A stretch of DNA of 21,929 bases, from positions 31,621 to 53,549 of the forward strand of contig KN887910.1 in assembly GCA_000934455.1 (NCBI GenBank). Reading direction: 5' to 3'. Each line of letters begins with the position of its first letter. Within the stretch, counting starts at the first letter, position 1. This document shows, in pieces, positions 12,101-18,100 of the stretch. Source of the DNA: Apostichopus parvimensis. Taxonomy: Eukaryota; Echinodermata; Holothuroidea; Aspidochirotida; Stichopodidae. A program made the translations under genes and the position numbers. The notes beneath the pieces were generated by a model, which did not search any database, was not told the DNA's origin, and saw nothing but the letters and a program-made list of their open reading frames with translations.

Positions 12101-15100
12101 CACTGATACTTTGCAAAACTTTTGCATGACTGACTGTGGCATTGTCTTCAGTTACTATTATTGGCAGCACCTGTAAATACTACAGACATCCCATATATAT
12201 CATTAACAGACTGAACCTGCTCTGTTGTCAACCCTCGTTTAGCATATCTTGTAATCCCTTTGGCATTCTTAACTGCACCCTCTCTGTATTTTACGATTGT
12301 CTGAAGAATTTGTGTCTACTTTACGATGGGGGTCACAGCAAGCATGCAAGGTATGGTGTCATTTGTAAGTCACAGCCCTGGAGCAAGGTGATTGAAAATT
12401 TGGATCATTGGTGTCATGGTGCCCAACAAAATATTTGGGTTTTTTACACCCCAGGACCTGATGTGAGCAACTTTTCTGGAACCAATATCAATCCATTGGT
12501 ATGAAATGAGAGGAAAATCTACCAGCCTAGTGTACGATAATTTAAGCTAGATACCTGTATTTACACCAAAGTATAAATTGCCTAATCATAGAATATAATA
12601 TTAATTGGCAGGAAACAAATTCCTCTTTGGAATCTGGTGGGAAGAGGTGTAAAGGGGAGGGCTGGGAAAAGGGGGGGGGGGAAGGTTTCTCTACTTTGTG
12701 AAAATTAGGACCTTTATCTTAATAACCAACAGTGGTGAACATTTGAAGAGGTTAAAGTAAGTTTTAGCCATTATCAAGAAACAGAAATAGCAATAGAAGT
12801 TTGGTATTGTCACCATGGACATCTGAGACAAATATCAGTTTGTGATACTCCATGCTAGACCATTCATCAGATAAACCATATGTAGTCACTATGAAGCACC
12901 AAATCATATAATTATGTAATTATGCTGGTTCATACATATATGAGTAAACATTGCACAACAGCTCTGCTTAAATACCGAGGCTTTTACTTTGTGAAAAAAA
13001 TTCCACAATTCTTTTCAAAAGAATCTTACTTAAAAGAAGAAATAAAAAGAGGATGTTAATATCAGATTCATAATATTCATAATATGTGACCCATTTGGTC
13101 AAGATCAGTGGATATTGTGAAAAATTACATGTTACTGTAAGTTCTTGATTAAACCTGAATTAACAAAATTTCTAGCTTTAAAATTATTTCAAAGATCAAC
13201 TTGTTTGGAATTTATACCTCATTCATCTAAAAAATAAACTTGTTGAATATAATTTTGCTATATTTACAAGTTGAGAGATGATGTTTTGAGAAAAGGAGTG
13301 ATCAAGTTTCATATCGTTGAGTGAGACTATTTTGGATTTATGTTATAAATTACCAATTTTAAGACAGTTTTGCTTAATAGATTTTGATACAATTTCCACA
13401 GTTGCTAAAAATTTACCAATCAGAGATGATTGTAATGCAAAATTGAAAATTCAACCATTGTGATCAATTTTCATTAAATTTTTGGCCTTAAAGGGGCAAT
13501 ATTGCTAAAATTCACCTAATGGCATACATGTCTCTGATCTTGACAATGTAGGGTCACATGCTCACTTTGAAGAGAGAGAAGAAAAGAACTTTGAAAAGTG
13601 ACTATAAAGGACATTCCATTTTAGAATTTGAAATAGTAAGATAACATCAAATTATATACTGGATAATAAACCTTTCATCTTTCTTTATGGGTTATTAACA
13701 GATAGACTTGCCTCTATATTGGTTTATTAGTTGTTACAGTACTGATTAACATAGTGTTTGATTCAATACTGACATTGGTCTCCATGAAATTTTGAATAGT
13801 CAGTTTATTATATGCATCTGTATTGCGATAAATTTATTACTAGCTACAGAGGCTTTTCATGAATGATATATACTTTAGTTGTATAATAGAATTATCCCGG
13901 GGTCGTACATGAGTCAATCAGCAGTTAAATGTGTTTGAAGTTTGTTTACTTTATTAGTTGGTACAGAGTCATTACGGTGATGAGATTCTTTATTGCATAA
14001 TAGTGTTGTCCTTTGATCGTGTTTGAATATTCAACAGTTATATAAGTATAGTGTGACTAGTTTATTAGTCAGTACAGAGTCATTATGGTAATGAGACTCT
14101 TTATTGGTTAATAGTGTTATCCTATGATCGTGTATGAATATTCAACAGTTATATATAAGTCTGTAGTGTGACTGGTTTATTAGTGCGTAGGGAGTCATTA
14201 TTGTAATGACATAATTTAGTACATAACATAATCATCCTGGGATCCTATATGAATAATCAGTGAGTTACACATGCCTGTGGTGTGATATGTTTATTAGTTG
14301 CTACAGAGTGACATTAATGAAGTCCTGAATTGTATCATAGAGTGAGATATATGAATATTCAGCAGTTGTATAAAAGTCTGAAGTGTGACTGGTTTATTAG
14401 TGCATAGGGAGTCAATAATCAATGAGTTACACATGCCTGTAGTGTGATATGTTTATTAGTTGCTACAGAGTTTTGTTATTAATGAAGTCCTGAATTGTAG
14501 CATAGAGTGTCCTTTGATCATATATGAATATTCAGCAGATAAATGAGCGTGTAGTGTGATTGGTTTATTAATTGGGCTACATGATGGTAATGAGATCATT
14601 TATTACGTAATATAAACCACCCTAGGTATCATCAGCAAGTTAAATTTGACTGTGGCGTGATCCGTTCGTTGTGTGGTAAAATAACTTAATATGTCATCAT
14701 GTTCTCTTAATTTCATTATTTGTTGAAATTATTGGTGAAATAATTAGCAGTCTATATCCTGTGTTGTTGATTAAATGTTTATAAGTATTATCTCAAGTTG
14801 AGTAACATGATTTAGTTTCTTGCTCACTCATATAGTAACACCAGTTAATGATTGCTCGCCCACCCCCAACCCCCCTCCCCATTCTTTATCAATCAAAACA
14901 TTTTTACGCTCCTCAACCAGATTTGCGGAGCTACGGAGATCACCGAGGGAGGAGTGCCTCGGCAGTGGATATAGAAAAACCATCTCGTTTCCATGGTAGC
15001 AGGTCTCGTAGTTCCCAGTCACTGAGAAACCTCTGTGATCCGAACGTCGAGGAGAAATTAAACATCTTGGTTCCGTTATTCTGGACATTTGTGTCACTGC

Positions 15101-18100
15101 TGGAATCGGATAATGAATTTGAATTTTACCTAGCACTTCGATCTCTTGACAAGGTAATTGATTTTTTCCCTGTTCTGTTGAGGGTTTGCTAATTTGTATT
15201 ACCTATGTGTTCAGTATATAAAGTCGAATATGTGTGTTATCAGTTTTCATACATAAGTTCATATAAGCAACAATTTATTTATTTTGTAGATTTCTTTGAC
15301 AGAACTTCTTCCATACTTTACCTCAAGTATAAGCCTTCAGCAAATAAATTATTCATAAAGTATGCACCTATGGTTTTGGGTTGTGGAATGGTTTGGAGGC
15401 CTGTCCAGAACTATTTTGAGTGTCTTATCACTTAGAAAACACACTTAGAAAAAGACAAACGTTGGAACATGAAAAACTATGATTGTCAAAAAGTTCATCC
15501 GTGTTGCATATTTGGTCTTTTGTGTCGAAATAGGGATGGAGTGTGCGATAAATTACTTGTTCATAGTTCTGTGGGATGCTTCATCATGTGTGAGAGAAAA
15601 AGTACACAGATGCTACCTATGACATTGTGATATACATACTCTCCATTGTGTTCTAAACTCTTGGTTAACTTCTGTCTATGTGTGTGAAATCATGCACTGC
15701 ACTGGAAGTAATAAACATGCCCAAAAAGTCTTTCCCCCTGTGTGAGATGAACAAGTCCCCCCCCCCCCCCCTCAAGTTTCTAAGTTTCATCCAGTAACAC
15801 AAAAGACAATCAATTTTTATTTGTGTGTATGTCAGCATCAAGCACTTCTAACAGAAGTGATTTTTGTGTTTTTTTTGTGTTTTTTTCTGATATATTTTAC
15901 AATCCACACCTGTGACCTAATTGACCCTTCTTCTCTTCAGCTAGTAGTTCACTTTATTCCGGATCAGTTTTCCAATTTTAAAATTATTAAATATTTTACA
16001 AAATTTAGTTGTTGTCATCACTTTTCTCCTTCCTCAGCTGCTTAAAGTTCTACCTCTCGATAGACCGGAAGTGAAGAAGAAACTCGAAGAGAATCTGGAA
16101 AAGTTAGACTGGAAACAGTTTCCTGGGATTCAGGGTTTGGTTCTCAAGGTAAATATAAAATATGACAAGGAACATTTCTCTTTTTGTCATCCTACAGTGG
16201 AATTCATTTATGTATTTGTAATCTTCTAGTTTAAAGCAGCTTTCAGAATTTTTCCAGTAACATGGCATTTTTTTAAATGATTTGATGTAATAGAGTTGAC
16301 TCTGGTGTCTTCATTTGACTTCAGATGTATTTGTTGCGAGTTAGGTAATGAACAGGAAATAATGTTGAATCTCTGAATTTTTCCATAATTTTGTTAAATT
16401 TGTTTTTCCTTGGAATTACAGGTCTGATACGTCCCTGTTTTGATAGTGTCATTCTCATAATGAATAATCTATCAATTCAAGAGTGTTTTTTTAAGAATTT
16501 AATGATTTGAAGATCAAGTCATAGTGATGAAAGTGTTTTTTGTCCTCACAGCTGAAATGTCCTCACAGCTGAAATGTCCTCACAGCTTAAATGTCCTCAC
16601 AGATGATGTGTTTGTTGCATTGTCATTAGACACACATTGCTAAAATGGTTCTCGGTTTTGTTTGATTGTTACCGTGACTCTCTCATTGCCACTCCTTCTT
16701 TTGCAGTCTAGGCCAACTTAGGAAATAGTCATCGATGATGGAGATGAACTGAGAATGCACAGATCATTTTAGTAGAATACAGGACTTCTATTCCTATAAA
16801 GATCGCCTTTTCCAACTGGTTTCTAATCAAAGAGTGCTCCGCTCTTTCCATTTCTTTGATTAGTTTGTCAGGAAGTTGTGTGTTTTTCTTTTGCTGTATT
16901 AAATGTACACTTTACTTGAAACGAATCAGCAATCGGTTATTTTGTATTGTGTAATTATTGTATGCAAATTTATTACTTGACAATCTTCTTTTTTTTTCTT
17001 TTATTCCATTCCTTTCCTTTGTTTTCAATCATATCCAGGGTTTCACCTCAGCCATCACCATTGATTTAGCCCAGGTCCTGATCTCCAAATTGACGTTACA
17101 CTCTCACTTAACGATCGTGGACCCATTCAAAGCTGCGGGTTTCCCTCTCAATGTGGTGGCTCTGCTACCATACCTCATCCAACACTATGATCAACCAGAC
17201 AAAATGGCTATTGAAATAACGTACAACATTGGAAAGGTAAGAACCAACATAGTCTGTATCCACATACAGTCTGCGAGAGGTCTGTTTGCTCACCAGTAAA
17301 AGACAAGCAGTAGAATGTTTGGTGTAGGGTGTGTTTCTCAGTGATTATTTAGTCCATTGACGAAAAGCAGGGGTACATTTGCATTTTGTAGTGTTGGTAA
17401 TATGTTTGCGAAGTGGTCGCAAAAAAACTGAGAGGCGGCCAACTCATAAAATGAATACCAGGGGGAAACCCTGTTTACTATGGGGAATCCTGTAAATTCT
17501 ACCTTGAAACCGACAGTCAGAACATTTTGGAGATCCTTTCCAGAATTTCAGACTTATACCCTCTTTGACTTTTGGTGGGATTGATCTATGGTCGAGTCTT
17601 GTTTTCCGTCTTCCTTAGGTTTGTCAGAACGACCGTCATTCCCGTATAGCCCAACTGGCAGATGTTCTCAGGATGTATCGGGAGAAGACCTACAACAAGA
17701 AATGTTCCAGTTGGGTCGGCGTGGTTTGCAAGTATCTCCACGAGGTTTACTCCCAGTACAGCATTGCTATGATGACATTCTTAATAGAGGTAAGAGAACC
17801 CTCCCCCTCACCCTCCCCTCCCCTCCCCTCCCCCTTCCTAGAAAGAAGCATAGTATATTCACTCACACCATTTAATCTTGGTTTTTAGTGTTACATCCTG
17901 CCGTTGGCTTAGTGATGTTTTTGTCCAACTATTGATGAATTCTTCTCAGTAAATTTAATTAAGCCCAATGCATGTCCTACTTGTGCTATGCTGTCATTGT
18001 CTGTTGTATTCAGATTGATAGACCAGATTTAGGCTGTTTGACTTAACCTGAACTGAGTGATTGTGAGTATGTGGTAATGTTGCCGAGGGGATAAAGGCGC

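Larger units (their letters stand above)
10121..14920 (+). other. Intron 11 (4,800 bp), repeat-rich
   Basis: Phase-1 intron, by far the longest complete one in the window. It contains in order a 13-G run, a small ATT repeat (10747-10761), a 38-nt hairpin, an 11-C run, a TA repeat, a C/CA tract, an 11-G run, a 476-bp element with terminal inverted repeats, and a roughly 1-kb satellite array (each listed). The longest ORFs inside (10733-11080 and 12136-12504) have no recognisable protein content. No nested gene is supported. Acceptor CGCTCCTCAACCAG ends at 14920. Confidence 0.9.
16149..17038 (+). other. Intron 13 (890 bp)
   Basis: Phase-0 intron containing a 17-bp tandem repeat (16544-16610) and a hairpin region (16823-16863), listed separately. 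The acceptor follows a long T/C tract (16986-17025) and ends ATATCCAG at 17038. Confidence 0.85.

Noticed and set aside
12136..12504. 122-codon open frame in intron 11
   Set aside because: No ATG at its head, no recognisable family, AT-rich composition like the surrounding intron, and no splice or promoter context.
15290..15326. Possible small exon in intron 12 after TTTTGTAG, reading [12 protein letters not shown]
   Set aside because: No suitable in-phase donor exists, and exons 12 and 13 already join in phase with continuous family similarity.
16544..16610. CRISPR-like array
   Set aside because: The 17-bp units are directly adjacent with no unique spacers, and the window is an animal gene.
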